Translations under genes and position numbers: made by a program
Assembly (NCBI GenBank): GCA_964392245.1
Contig: CAYMOX010000004.1
Span: 1 to 64,000, forward strand
Origin: JAAUUJ01 sp964392245
GTDB taxonomy: Bacteria > Cyanobacteriota > Cyanobacteriia > Thermostichales > Thermostichaceae
DNA length: 64,000 bases
Direction of reading: 5' to 3'
In this document: positions 15,020 through 24,475 of the stretch, piece after piece
How positions within the stretch are numbered: the stretch's first letter is position 1
Layout: the number at the start of each line of letters is the position of its first letter
The notes under the pieces: model-generated
Databases searched by the model: none
Told to the model about the DNA's origin: nothing
Seen by the model: only the letters and a program-made list of their open reading frames with translations

Positions 15020-17041
15020 ATGGTGAACTCCCCAACCCGTGGTCTACCTTACCTGGAAGTTGATCATGTCGATCGCATCTTTCACCTTCCAGGGGGAGGC
15101 TCTTATGTAGCCCTGCGCAATATCCATCTGGAAATTCGTCAAGGTGAATTCATTGCCTTAATTGGACATTCCGGTTGCGGCAAGTCCACACTCCTCAATC
15201 TGGTGGCAGGTCTGGATCAGCCCACCCGTGGAGGAATCATTCTAGAGGGAAGGCAGGTTACGGAGCCCGGACCGGAACGGATGGTGGTGTTTCAAAACTA
15301 TTCACTCCTTCCCTGGCTCACCGTTCGAGACAATATCGCCCTAGTCGTCGATCAGGTGCTGCATCACTTGCCTCAAGGTCAGCGGCGAGAAATTGTCGAA
15401 GAGTCCCTCCACCTGGTGCATCTGCAGGCAGCTGCCTATAAACGCCCCAGTCAGCTGTCAGGGGGAATGAAACAACGGGTGGCGATTGCCCGTGCCCTGG
15501 CTATTAAACCCAAACTCTTGCTGCTGGATGAGCCCTTTGGGGCGCTGGATGCCCTGACTCGTGGGAAGCTGCAGGAGCAACTGATGCAGATCTGCCAGGA
15601 TCATAAGCTTACCAGCATCATGGTGACCCACGATGTCGATGAAGCACTGCTGTTATCGGATCGAGTGGTTATGCTTACCAACGGTCCAGAGGCCCACATT
15701 GGCAAAATCTTGAAGGTGCCCTTCCCACGGCCACGGCAACACCTAGAGGTGGTGAACGATCCCAGCTACTATGCGCTGCGCAGTGAAGTCCTCTATTTTC
15801 TCAATCAGCAAAAACGGGCGAAACAACGTCAATCTTCTCTCAGGGTGGCCATTCCCGCCTACGGGTTAGAAAAGGTCAACCTGGAGATCGGCTTCATCCC
15901 CCTGACCGACTGTGCGCCTCTGGTTGTCGCGAAGGAGAAGGGTTTCTTTGCCAAACATGGGCTGGAGCAGGTGACCCTCTCCCGTGAACCGAGTTGGGAA
16001 GCCATTGCCGAAGGGGTGAGTAGCGGTCGCCTCGATGCCGCCCAGATGGTAGCAGGGATGCCCCTTGCCCTGACCATGGGATTGGGGGGAACAAAGGTCC
16101 CCATCACCACAGCGCTAACCCTCTCCAGGAATGGTAACGCGATCACTTTGGCTCATCGCTACGACGCCCTAGGGGTCAGGACGGTGGCTGATTTCAAACA
16201 CTTGCTAGAGCAGACACCCGATCAGATCCACACTCTGGGAATGGTGCATCCGGCGTCAATGCACAACCTGATCCTGCGCCACTGGTTGGCCTCAGGAGGG
16301 ATCCATCCCGATCGGGATGTGCATCTCACAGTCATCCCTCCCCCTCAGATGATGGCCCACCTTCGGGCTGGACACATTGATGGCTATTGTGTAGGAGAAC
16401 CCTGGAATGCCCGCGCAATCCACGAGGGAGTAGGCTTTGCAATTGCCACCGATCTGGATATCTGGCCAGGTCATGTGGAAAAAGTATTAGGAGTGCGAGA
16501 AACCTGGGCTCAACTCTACCCCAAAACCCACATTGCCTTGGTTAAAGCTCTAATCGAAGCCTGTCAATATTGTGATCTCCACCATCATCGTGAAGAGATT
16601 CTGGGATGGCTGTGTCAGGGCTCCTATCTGGGCTCGGATCCCGCCTACACTCGTTGTGGCTTCCTCGATCCCTATCCCATGAGGCCTGGGGATGAACCCC
16701 GTCGCCTGCTCACCTTTCATCAGTTTGCTTCAGGACGCAACCTTTGTCCCGATCGCATCGAAAACCTCTGGATCTTGACACAACTGGCCCGCTGGAGCAT
16801 TCTCCCTTTTCCCAGCAACTGGCTGGAGATTCTGGAGCGGGTGGAGGGAATCCAGGTTTACACCGCCGCCGCTCGCCAACTGGGTTTGGTGGAGACACCC
16901 CTGGATCGAGGCCCCATTCAATTCACGGATGGGAGCTGCTTTATGCCTGACAATCCTTTTGGCTACCTAGAGTCGTTGACCCTAAAAAATTCCCTTGATT
17001 TTCAAGAGATCTCACTTGAAAGTCCTACAGCTGTTCATTAA
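15020..17041 (+). CDS. nrtC: Nitrate transporter ATPase with NrtA-like domain, NrtC
   Basis: This is the two-domain ATPase characteristic of cyanobacterial nitrate transporters. Residues 1-~255 are an ABC ATPase with Walker A GHSGCGKST (~residue 50), signature LSGGMKQRVAIARA and Walker B LLLLDEPFG. Residues ~285-650 resemble NrtA (IGFIPLTDCAPLVVAKEKGF; GHIDGYCVGEPWNARA) and act in family members as a regulatory domain for ammonium inhibition of uptake. A GTG at 15017 overlaps the nrtB stop; the ATG at 15020 is equally possible and used here. The fusion is normal for this family. Confidence 0.94.
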   Translation: MVNSPTRGLPYLEVDHVDRIFHLPGGGSYVALRNIHLEIRQGEFIALIGHSGCGKSTLLNLVAGLDQPTRGGIILEGRQVTEPGPERMVVFQNYSLLPWLTVRDNIALVVDQVLHHLPQGQRREIVEESLHLVHLQAAAYKRPSQLSGGMKQRVAIARALAIKPKLLLLDEPFGALDALTRGKLQEQLMQICQDHKLTSIMVTHDVDEALLLSDRVVMLTNGPEAHIGKILKVPFPRPRQHLEVVNDPSYYALRSEVLYFLNQQKRAKQRQSSLRVAIPAYGLEKVNLEIGFIPLTDCAPLVVAKEKGFFAKHGLEQVTLSREPSWEAIAEGVSSGRLDAAQMVAGMPLALTMGLGGTKVPITTALTLSRNGNAITLAHRYDALGVRTVADFKHLLEQTPDQIHTLGMVHPASMHNLILRHWLASGGIHPDRDVHLTVIPPPQMMAHLRAGHIDGYCVGEPWNARAIHEGVGFAIATDLDIWPGHVEKVLGVRETWAQLYPKTHIALVKALIEACQYCDLHHHREEILGWLCQGSYLGSDPAYTRCGFLDPYPMRPGDEPRRLLTFHQFASGRNLCPDRIENLWILTQLARWSILPFPSNWLEILERVEGIQVYTAAARQLGLVETPLDRGPIQFTDGSCFMPDNPFGYLESLTLKNSLDFQEISLESPTAVH

Positions 17042-17067
17042 CCTGCCAACCGCGCGAGTTGCAACTC

Positions 17068-17898
17068 ATGATGATCTTGAATCAGAAAACCTCAACCCAG
17101 CCTTTGCAGCAAAATCAACCCTTTCTGCAAATACAGGGGGTCACCAAGATCTATCCCTCCTCTAGGGGGCCATTTTCGGTCTTGGAAGGAATCAATCTCA
17201 CGGTAGAAGAGGGAGAATTTATTTGTCTGATCGGACACTCTGGCTGTGGCAAAACTACCCTTTTGAATATGGTGGCAGGTTTTCAGCAGCCCACCTCGGG
17301 AAAGATTCTGTTAAGGAATGCAGAGATCAGCCAACCAGGACCGGATCGGATGATGGTCTTTCAAAACTATGCCCTCCTGCCCTGGTTAACTGCCTTTGAG
17401 AATATTTTTTTGGTGGTAGACACTGTTCATCCCCAGAAGTCACGAGCAGAAAAGCGGCATCTGGTTCAAGAGGTACTGGAACTGGTGGGTTTATCAGATG
17501 CTGCTAAGAAAAAGCCTCGCCAATTATCCGGGGGGATGAAACAACGAGTGGCAATTGCAAGAGCTCTGGCGATTCGGCCCGAAATGTTGATTTTGGATGA
17601 ACCCTTTGGGGCGCTGGATGCCATTACCCGCGAGGAATTGCAGGATCAGCTTCTGGCCATCTGGCGGGAGCACCGGGTCACGGTCCTAATGATTACTCAC
17701 GATATTGATGAAGCACTGTATTTGGCGGATCGGATTGTGATGATGACCAACGGTCCCGCTGCTCACATCGGAGAAATTCTGTCGATGCCTTTTGGTCGCC
17801 CCAGGCAGCGGACCAAACTTCTGGAGGATCCCCTTTATTACGAACTTCGAAACCAATCGCTGGATTTTCTCTACCGCCGTTTTGCTCAACCCGACTAA
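17068..17898 (+). CDS. nrtD: Nitrate transporter ATPase NrtD
   Basis: A single-domain ABC ATPase, partner of NrtC in the NrtBCD membrane complex. Walker A GHSGCGKTT (~residue 58), signature LSGGMKQRVAIARA and Walker B LILDEPFGALDA are intact, and MMVFQNYALLPWLT forms the Q-loop region. The frame opens with TTG at 17059, but tandem ATGs at 17068 and 17071 are more likely starts. It begins 26 bases after nrtC and ends 15 bases before narB. Confidence 0.94.
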   Translation: MMILNQKTSTQPLQQNQPFLQIQGVTKIYPSSRGPFSVLEGINLTVEEGEFICLIGHSGCGKTTLLNMVAGFQQPTSGKILLRNAEISQPGPDRMMVFQNYALLPWLTAFENIFLVVDTVHPQKSRAEKRHLVQEVLELVGLSDAAKKKPRQLSGGMKQRVAIARALAIRPEMLILDEPFGALDAITREELQDQLLAIWREHRVTVLMITHDIDEALYLADRIVMMTNGPAAHIGEILSMPFGRPRQRTKLLEDPLYYELRNQSLDFLYRRFAQPD

Positions 17899-17913
17899 GT
17901 ATCTGGTGAACAT

Positions 17914-20118
17914 GTGACTGCACTCAAGAGCACTATCGTGAAAAGCCTGTGTCCTTACTGTGGAGTGGGGTGTGGCTTGGAGATTGTCACCTCTAACTCT
18001 AACGTCAAAATTCGAGGGGATAGGGATCATCCCTCCAGCCAGGGAAAAGTTTGTGTTAAAGGAGCAACGGTCCTTGAGTGTTTGCATCAAGATCGGATGC
18101 AGTACCCCATGATGCGCTCAAGTCTGGATCAGCCGTTTCAGCAGGTGAGCTGGGAAGAAGCTTACTCCCGCATCTGCCTGCAGCTGCAATCTCTGCAGTC
18201 TGAGCCAGAGACCATCTGCATGTACGGCTCTGGACAACTGTTCTCAGAAGATTATTACGTAGCCCAGAAACTCATGAAGGGGTGTCTGGGCACCAATAAC
18301 TTTGATTCCAACTCCCGCTTCTGCATGGCTTCCGCCGTGGCTGGATACATGCACAGTTTCGGATCCGATGGACCTCCCTGTTGCTATGAAGATCTAGAAA
18401 AGACCGACTGTGCTTTTTTGATCGGCACGAATACGGCAGAGTGTCATCCGATCATCTTCAACCGCCTGGAGAAATACCACCGTCAACATCCCCATGTGAA
18501 ATTAATTGTGGTGGATCCGCGCCGGACTCCCACAGCGGCAGCTGCCGATCTGCACCTGGCTATTCGCCCTGGCACTGATATTGATCTGCTGAATGGCATT
18601 GCTTATCTGTTATTGAAGTGGGAGTATTACGATTCAGAATTTATTGAAGAGTGTACCTCGGGCCTGCCCGCTTACATGGAGGTGATCCCGCATTATCCCC
18701 CGGAACAGGTGGCGGAGCGGTGTGGAATTTCAGTCGAGGATCTGAAGACAGCAGCTCGCTATTGGGGGCAGTCGCTGAGGGTGCTTTCCCTCTGGTCGAT
18801 GGGGCTGAACCAGTATGCGGAGGGGACCGCCAAGGTCAGAAGTTTAATCAACCTGCATTTATTAACCGGACAGATCGGGCGACCCGGGACCGGACCGTTT
18901 TCCCTGACAGGGCAGCCGAATGCCATGGGGGGTCGGGAAGCTGGAGGGCTGGCCCACATTTTGCCGGGATATCGCCTGGTCAAGGATCCCCAGCACCGTG
19001 CCGAAGTGGAGCGGTTTTGGAAACTACCAGCAGGCCGGATCTCCTCCCAACCCGGGAAAATGGCCTGGGATATCATTCGTGGCCTGGAGAGCGATGAGGT
19101 GGGCTGTCTCTGGGTGGCCTGTACGAACCCGGTGGTCAGCTTTCCGGATTTGGAACGCACCAAACAAGCCCTGCGGCGCTCCCCCTTCACCATTTATCAG
19201 GAGGCCTATCATCCCACGGAGATGGCAGAGTTTGCCCATGTGCTCTTGCCTGCAGCCCAGTGGAGTGAAAAGTCCGGGACCATGACCAATTCGGAGCGGG
19301 TGGTCACCTACTGCCCTGCCCTTCGGGATCCTCCCGGACAGGCGAAGCCCGACTGGCAGATCTTTGCCGAAGTGGGACGCAGACTGGGGTTTGCAGAGTA
19401 TTTCTCCTTTCAAACCGCCGCTGAAGTGTACGCCGAATTTGTGCAGCTGACCGCTAACCGCCCCTGTGAGATGACTGGGCTCAGCCACGCCCGCCTGCAA
19501 CAGGAGGGACCGATCCAGTGGCCCTGTCGAGCCTCGGGTGAATTAAAACCTGGGGAACCTCAACGGTTGTATGCGAACTATATTTTTCACACCCCCGATG
19601 GACGAGCCCGGTTTGGAGCCTTTCACTCCCGAGGCTTAGCCGAACCCCCTGATCCTGACTATCCCTTTGTCATGACCAATGGACGCCTCTACGGTCACTG
19701 GCACACCCAGAGCCGCACAGGTCGGATCTCCCAAATCCGTAAGATGCATCCTGAACCTTTCCTGGAGATCCACCCCCGCGATGCTGAGTCACTGGGCCTT
19801 CAACCTGATGCGTTGGTGGAGATCCGCTCCCGGCGTGGTCAGATGCGTCTACCTGTACGGATCACCCGCCATATTGCTCCGGGCACCGTCTTTGCCCCGA
19901 TGCATTGGGGATCCCTGTGGGCCGAGGCAGCAGAAGTGAATGGATTGACTCACGCCACCGTTTGTCCCCTCTCCCAACAACCAGAATTAAAAGCCTGTGC
20001 CGTCCAGATCATCCCGGTAACAAACTTATGTGAACATCAACTGGAGCCAGAGATTCTCATTACCTCCGAAAGATCTCAGATCCCCATTCATTCCCAGAAA
20101 GTCTGTAGTGATTGCTAA
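17914..20118 (+). CDS. narB: Ferredoxin-dependent nitrate reductase NarB
   Basis: NarB reduces nitrate to nitrite in the cytoplasm using reduced ferredoxin, a bis-MGD molybdenum centre and one [4Fe-4S] cluster. The cluster motif CPYCGVGC (C13, C16, C20) and GKVCVKG (~C47) are at the N-terminus. Molybdopterin oxidoreductase blocks follow: CMYGSGQLFSEDYY, NSRFCMASAVAGY, FLIGTNTAECHP, and a C-terminal dinucleotide-binding domain with NGRLYGHWHTQSRTGRI. 734 residues is the family length. It starts with GTG. MobA and NarM from this locus are needed for its maturation. Confidence 0.95.
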   Translation: MTALKSTIVKSLCPYCGVGCGLEIVTSNSNVKIRGDRDHPSSQGKVCVKGATVLECLHQDRMQYPMMRSSLDQPFQQVSWEEAYSRICLQLQSLQSEPETICMYGSGQLFSEDYYVAQKLMKGCLGTNNFDSNSRFCMASAVAGYMHSFGSDGPPCCYEDLEKTDCAFLIGTNTAECHPIIFNRLEKYHRQHPHVKLIVVDPRRTPTAAAADLHLAIRPGTDIDLLNGIAYLLLKWEYYDSEFIEECTSGLPAYMEVIPHYPPEQVAERCGISVEDLKTAARYWGQSLRVLSLWSMGLNQYAEGTAKVRSLINLHLLTGQIGRPGTGPFSLTGQPNAMGGREAGGLAHILPGYRLVKDPQHRAEVERFWKLPAGRISSQPGKMAWDIIRGLESDEVGCLWVACTNPVVSFPDLERTKQALRRSPFTIYQEAYHPTEMAEFAHVLLPAAQWSEKSGTMTNSERVVTYCPALRDPPGQAKPDWQIFAEVGRRLGFAEYFSFQTAAEVYAEFVQLTANRPCEMTGLSHARLQQEGPIQWPCRASGELKPGEPQRLYANYIFHTPDGRARFGAFHSRGLAEPPDPDYPFVMTNGRLYGHWHTQSRTGRISQIRKMHPEPFLEIHPRDAESLGLQPDALVEIRSRRGQMRLPVRITRHIAPGTVFAPMHWGSLWAEAAEVNGLTHATVCPLSQQPELKACAVQIIPVTNLCEHQLEPEILITSERSQIPIHSQKVCSDC

Positions 20119-20564
20119 TGTCTTACTTTCAATTTGAAGCCGATTTCGTGGATGCCCTCCGCTGTATTCCCATGCGGGTGCGATACAAACTGGATATCTG
20201 TGGGATCAAACTCAAACTGCACCACTGGCATCAATTCACCCAGACAGAGCGGCAGCAATTGGTGGATCTGCCCTGTGAGTCGGCGCAGGAAGTCCTCAGC
20301 TATCGGGATACCCTTCAGGCTCTGGTAATTCATTATTCGGGATCACCTGCCCAGGATTTACCTGTCGATCCCCGACCTGCCTGGCTTGAGGACACTCAGA
20401 TCCCAGACTCTGTTCAGGTGAAAGCCAGAGAATCTGAAGTTTCTCTCACTTCTGCCCAGTGGGCTAGTCTCAGTCCTTTGCAGCGGTTTGCTCTGATTAA
20501 ACTCAGTCGATCTGGCCATGAGAACCGGAATTTTCTCCCTGCTTTGCGGGAGTTTTGTGGGTAG
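20118..20564 (+). CDS. narM: Nitrate reductase-associated protein NarM
   Basis: The 148-residue protein (MSYFQFEADFVDALRCIPMR, then SAQEVLSYRDTLQALV) matches the cyanobacterial nitrate-reductase-associated family. NarM is required for active NarB in Synechococcus, probably in maturation, though its biochemistry is unclear. The ATG shares one base with the narB stop (TAATG), so the two are translationally coupled. It is the last gene of the nitrate operon; a small GGGT-AGA-ACCC hairpin follows at ~20558. Confidence 0.9.
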   Translation: MSYFQFEADFVDALRCIPMRVRYKLDICGIKLKLHHWHQFTQTERQQLVDLPCESAQEVLSYRDTLQALVIHYSGSPAQDLPVDPRPAWLEDTQIPDSVQVKARESEVSLTSAQWASLSPLQRFALIKLSRSGHENRNFLPALREFCG

Positions 20565-20616
20565 AACCCTACTTGAATAGTTATGATGAACTGGCACCGT
20601 TGTTGAAGCCAGTCCC

Positions 20617-21387
20617 ATGACCTCCCTAAGTCCCCCCCCCTGGCTATCAGATGTTGAGTACCCTGAATCAGATGGCTTACCGATGGCGGAAAGTGATGCT
20701 GCGCGTGAGTCACTCATCTATGGGGTCGAGGCCCTGAGCTTGCATTTCTCCGCCGATCCACAGGTTTATGTTTCAGGAAATCTGTTCATTTATTTTGAGC
20801 AGGGAAATCCCAAAGCGGTGGTGGCGCCCGATGTCTTTGTTGTCTTTGGGGTGGGCAATCAGCAGCGGCGAGTCTACAAAACCTGGGAAGAAGGGGATCG
20901 AGTCCCTGACTTTGTTCTGGAAATCACCTCTAAAAGCACCGCTAGTGAAGATCAGGGCACCAAAAAGGGCCTTTACGCCTACCTGGGGGTACGAGAGTAT
21001 TTTCAATACGATCCCACCGGAGACTATCTTGAGCTGGGGTTAAAGGGGTTCACTCTGCATGAAGGCAACTATTTCCCTCTGGAGTCAGAAGACCTCTCCA
21101 CAGGTGGCTTGCAGATCTGGAGTTCCGTTTTGGGACTGTATTTGCGTCTGGAAGAGGATCAATTCCGCTTTTGGGATGCGGGTCGACAAGGGCCTTTACT
21201 AACGTATCGGGAACTGGACCGATCCAGGCAGCAGCAGTTTCAACGAGCCGAACAGGAGCATCAACGAGCCGAGCAGGAGTTTCAGCGAGCCGAACAGGAG
21301 CATCAACGAGCTGAGCAGGAGCGTCAACGAGCGGAGAAAATGGCTGCCCAGCTCAGAGCTCTTGGCATCGATCCAGACTCCATCTGA
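20617..21387 (+). CDS. Uma2-family (DUF820) putative endonuclease with heptad-repeat tail
   Basis: The N-terminal ~185 residues are Uma2/DUF820, a PD-(D/E)XK nuclease-like family hugely expanded in cyanobacteria: VVAPDVFVVFGV (Asp) and DFVLEITSKST (E-x-T/K) supply the active-site positions. The tail (~205-245) is a coiled coil made of near-identical 7-residue units, HQRAEQE and FQRAEQE. They are encoded by 21-bp tandem repeats at about 21241-21345, so copy number may vary. Biological role of the family is unknown. It lies just after the nitrate operon on the same strand. Confidence 0.82.
   Translation: MTSLSPPPWLSDVEYPESDGLPMAESDAARESLIYGVEALSLHFSADPQVYVSGNLFIYFEQGNPKAVVAPDVFVVFGVGNQQRRVYKTWEEGDRVPDFVLEITSKSTASEDQGTKKGLYAYLGVREYFQYDPTGDYLELGLKGFTLHEGNYFPLESEDLSTGGLQIWSSVLGLYLRLEEDQFRFWDAGRQGPLLTYRELDRSRQQQFQRAEQEHQRAEQEFQRAEQEHQRAEQERQRAEKMAAQLRALGIDPDSI
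21241..21345 (+). repeat. 21-bp tandem repeats encoding RAEQE heptads
   Basis: Units of the form CAACGAGCCGAACAGGAGCAT repeat about five times with single-base changes. Each codes for one coiled-coil heptad of the Uma2 protein. Because the unit length is a multiple of 3 and of 7 residues, gain or loss would change coiled-coil length without a frameshift. Confidence 0.8.
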
Positions 21388-21441
21388 TCCAGGGGGTAAA
21401 CTATACGGCATAATTTCTCCACTACTGAGGACTCAGTGACC

Positions 21442-22420
21442 ATGCCAAGGAATCAATGGTCCTGTTGCTGGATCTGGGGTCTGCTATTGGGGTTAGGTGC
21501 TTGTAATGGTAGCCCCAGCAATGTCTCGGTTGGGACCTCTCTCTCTTCGCTTTGGCGACATTGATCAGGTCATTAAATTACCTCAAGGCAGCCGCATCGA
21601 AGTCATTCTCAACACTGCGGATGGTCGGCGTCTCTCCAGCGGACCAAAATTGATCGAGAGCATCAGTGACCCCCCAGAATTTCAGTTCAGTAATGTACCT
21701 TTGGGTACCGTCAGCCTGCAATGCATCATGAGCATCGGCAACCAATCCGCACCAGGACCGATCCTTAACGGCCAGATCCAGGCAGGGAGCAATCAGTTAT
21801 CCCTCACCTGTCAACTGCCACAACTGGTCACGCCGGGCCCCGATCCCAGTCCTGCTCCCCCACTCCCCACTCGTCCCCTGCCTTCCTTTCCTCCCTTCCC
21901 TTTCCCCTTTCCATTCCCTACTCCTCAGGAAACAACTCTGACTTTCTCGAGAGTGGTGATCAGCGTCGATCCAGATCTACTGGGAACCTTTACCATCGGC
22001 CAAACCCTGACCGGAAGCTACTCCTTTAATCCGTCTACACCTCCTGTGCTCGGAAGCACCAGTTCGTTTGCTGTTTTCAATGCTCTCAGCAGTCTCAGCT
22101 TTACGGTGGGATCTTACAGTGCCTCCAGTACAGCAGCCCCCGAAATTCAGGTGGATAACGCCCCTGGAGCCCCTAACGATCGTTATGCGGTGGTTTCACG
22201 TGCTAGTGAAGGATTAAGTGGTCCTGATGTGAATGGAATTGCGCTGGAGGGCTTTGCTTTTCGGGTGGATGATGCTTCAAACACTGTATTTGATACGGCC
22301 CTAGAGCTACCGGATAGCGTGAATTTGCAGGACTTTGATAGCTCTGCTTTCTTCATCTTCTTTGATGAATTTGATGGAGGTCGGCTGGTGGTGGGAGAGT
22401 TAACCGCCCTTTCCCCCTGA
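21442..22420 (+). pseudogene. Lipoprotein gene with an internal dinucleotide frameshift
   Basis: The ATG at 21442 opens a good lipoprotein signal: a hydrophobic WIWGLLLGLGACNGS with lipobox GLGAC. That frame stops at about 21564. A second frame takes over at SLRFGDIDQVIKLPQGS and runs to 22420. Removing one CT from the CTCTCTCT tract near 21538-21546 joins the two. The joined protein (~325 residues) would have a beta-rich N-terminal domain, a proline-rich linker (PPFPFPFPFPTPQ, ~residues 145-160) and a second beta domain (VISVDPDLLGTFTIGQTLTG). It could be a phase-variable surface lipoprotein, a real pseudogene or an assembly error. Function unknown. Confidence 0.65.
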
Positions 22421-22422
22421 GG

Positions 22423-22626
22423 TCAGCTCAGTTCCTTACGAATGGGTTCCACTTTGATCTCTCCAGATCGGATACGGGAATATATTGTATTCAGCAGATC
22501 CCGCTCTTCTCTGGAGAAGTGAGAATCAGCATCAATGGCTGCGATGATCTTTTCCATCTCCGCTTGAGTGAGATAGCCATCGGCCAGCGCTTGATCCACA
22601 ATGGCTTGCACTTCGGTAAAGTTCAT
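22423..22626 (-). CDS. Small acidic helical protein
   Basis: A 67-residue protein, MNFTEVQAIVDQALADGYLT then MEKIIAAIDADSHFSREERDLL. The DADSHFSREE stretch between two helices resembles an EF-hand or TerB-like loop. Ends 3 bases from the convergent lipoprotein gene's stop, and starts 16 bases after the binding-protein gene, so it may be the last gene of that operon. Conserved-looking but function unknown. Confidence 0.6.
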   Translation of the reverse strand: MNFTEVQAIVDQALADGYLTQAEMEKIIAAIDADSHFSREERDLLNTIYSRIRSGEIKVEPIRKELS

Positions 22627-22642
22627 CAGCTTCTTGACCTCC

Positions 22643-23749
22643 CTATTGACTGCGTTCCCAGAGACGATTGATCTCCTCGATCAGCGCAGGATCAGGAGGA
22701 GGAAGGATCTGTACTCCCGGATTCACTTCTACACCTGAAATTCCCTGACTCCAGGGGCTGTTGGGTACAGTAGCAGGATTGACTTCAGGGTTGGTGGGAC
22801 GAAACCCGTGTTGGACAAACACCGCCTGCTGCGCTGGGGCCAGAAGGAAATCAAGAAATTCTCGGGCAGCATCCGCCTCGGCCTCACTCACCTCTCGACG
22901 CACAACGGCAGCAGTGGAGGTGGTTTCAATGGTGGGATCCAGATAATAGATCTGGTAGGGCTTACTCTGGGATGTTGCAGCCTGTTGCCAGCGCCAGAGG
23001 GCAATACTTTCATAAACCGTGGCAACATCGGCATCATTGGGACCGCGAGCAATAAATTCCCGCAAAAGAATGTCGGTGGATCGAGGGGGTAGGTACACCG
23101 ATCGTTTCATCAATGCAACTAGGGCCTGAATGGAATCAACATTGATCTCTGTGGCAGAAGGTAGCCGAGGCAGATCCAGGACATGGGTGGCGGCCAGGGC
23201 TAGCGTCAGCTGACCACTATTGGAGCGCGTGGGATCTGTGATCACAAAATCAAAGCTGCCCCACTCCCGTTCCCCAATGGGTCCCCACCGTCCTGCACTC
23301 ATGGCCTCAACCAGCCGATCCCAGTCAAACTTCCCCCCTGGAAAAAGTGCCTCCCCCCGTTCTGGCCAGCTGATCCCCACCAGGAGGGTACTCACAATGG
23401 GCTTGGGGGGTAAGTAAAAGGGATCTCCCCCCATCTGCACCTGCCAGCGATCCTGCAATTCCTGGAGCAACCGCCCATTCGCAGGAATCAACACGGTGGG
23501 ATCTGGATCCTGCTGGTCATCCAGATAGGCATTCACCATCTCCTGAGATCCCTGGAACTGGAGCTGCAGCTGAATATGGGGATACTCCTGTTCAAATCTT
23601 GGTTGGAGTGCTTCCAGAGGCTCCTGCAGTTCTGTACCACTGAACACCACCAGGGTTTGTTGCGCTCGAGGCAGGGGAGCATAGGTCAGCCCAATCCCGA
23701 CCAGGAGAATTCCCAGAGAAGTGATCCATCGGCGGCGCAGCTGGGGCAT
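22643..23749 (-). CDS. Extracytoplasmic substrate-binding protein
   Basis: The 368-residue protein has an N-terminal signal (RRRWITSLGILLVGIGLTYA, probable cleavage near PRAQQ) and a type II periplasmic binding fold: LVVFSGTELQEPLEALQPRF, then DFVITDPTRSNSGQLTLALA and AREFLDFLLAPAQQAVFVQ. It resembles the binding domain of the VWA protein two genes upstream, including the TRSNSG block. No permease or ATPase gene is adjacent. Ligand unknown. Confidence 0.75.
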   Translation of the reverse strand: MPQLRRRWITSLGILLVGIGLTYAPLPRAQQTLVVFSGTELQEPLEALQPRFEQEYPHIQLQLQFQGSQEMVNAYLDDQQDPDPTVLIPANGRLLQELQDRWQVQMGGDPFYLPPKPIVSTLLVGISWPERGEALFPGGKFDWDRLVEAMSAGRWGPIGEREWGSFDFVITDPTRSNSGQLTLALAATHVLDLPRLPSATEINVDSIQALVALMKRSVYLPPRSTDILLREFIARGPNDADVATVYESIALWRWQQAATSQSKPYQIYYLDPTIETTSTAAVVRREVSEAEADAAREFLDFLLAPAQQAVFVQHGFRPTNPEVNPATVPNSPWSQGISGVEVNPGVQILPPPDPALIEEINRLWERSQ

Positions 23750-24475
23750 CTAGACTCCTTCGGGATTGACCCACTGATCAACGGTGTCTTCTAGAGAACG
23801 TAATTCCTGAGTTAGAGCCTGCATGTCCTGCAGATCCGCTACTGTCAGGGGGGTATTTTTCATCTGGTTCTGCAGAGCCTGTAAAAGTCCTGCTATATCC
23901 AGAAGCAGCGTCGAGAAGTTGGCCACCTGAGCACGGCGAGAATCCTGCCCCTGTTCGACAAGGTGGATGTTTTGATCCAGGCTGGCAACCATGCGGTTCA
24001 GTTGCTCCCGGATCAAGCCTGTACTTTTCTCAGCTCTTGCCTGAGCCTGTTGCCGTTGCTGTTGCAGGTCGGTTAACGAAAGTAACTGCTGTTGCTGGAG
24101 CCGTTTGGCCAGCTGATCCACCCGTGAGGGGAGATTTTGTACCCGATCACAGGTCAACTGTAATGCCACCAACAGATCAATGTGCTCCACCTGAGTCAGT
24201 GTCCGGGCCCCCTCCTGGCGCAGATTGGTGGAGAGTTTGACCAACTGCTGGACTCGTTGCGCCGCCACCTGCAGTTCCGCTTCCAGGTCGGGATCACTCA
24301 GTCCCCAACTGGGGGGTTGTTGGGTTTTGCGTAAAGATGCGGTTCCCAGAGCCACCCCAGCAGCCACAGGTAGTACCAGCATCTGGGGGAGCTGGAGTAA
24401 GCGGATCCCAGCCGTCATCACGACCACGCCAGCCAGGATCGCCAGAGGAAACGAAAAGGGGTTGGCCAGTTGCAT
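23750..24475 (-). CDS. Membrane-anchored coiled-coil protein
   Basis: 241 residues: two hydrophobic segments at the N-terminus (FPLAILAGVVVMTAGIRLL and MLVLPVAAGVALGTASL) followed by long helical, Gln-rich coiled coil (AKRLQQQQLLSLTDLQQQRQ). The start ATG overlaps the stop of the upstream VWA gene by 1 base and its end abuts the next gene. The arrangement suggests a scaffold between two extracytoplasmic binding proteins, but no function is established. Confidence 0.65.
   Translation of the reverse strand: MQLANPFSFPLAILAGVVVMTAGIRLLQLPQMLVLPVAAGVALGTASLRKTQQPPSWGLSDPDLEAELQVAAQRVQQLVKLSTNLRQEGARTLTQVEHIDLLVALQLTCDRVQNLPSRVDQLAKRLQQQQLLSLTDLQQQRQQAQARAEKSTGLIREQLNRMVASLDQNIHLVEQGQDSRRAQVANFSTLLLDIAGLLQALQNQMKNTPLTVADLQDMQALTQELRSLEDTVDQWVNPEGV

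Noticed and set aside
15020..17041. nrtC C-terminal NrtA-like half as an accidental gene fusion
   Set aside because: The ATPase plus NrtA-like domain is the normal architecture of cyanobacterial NrtC.
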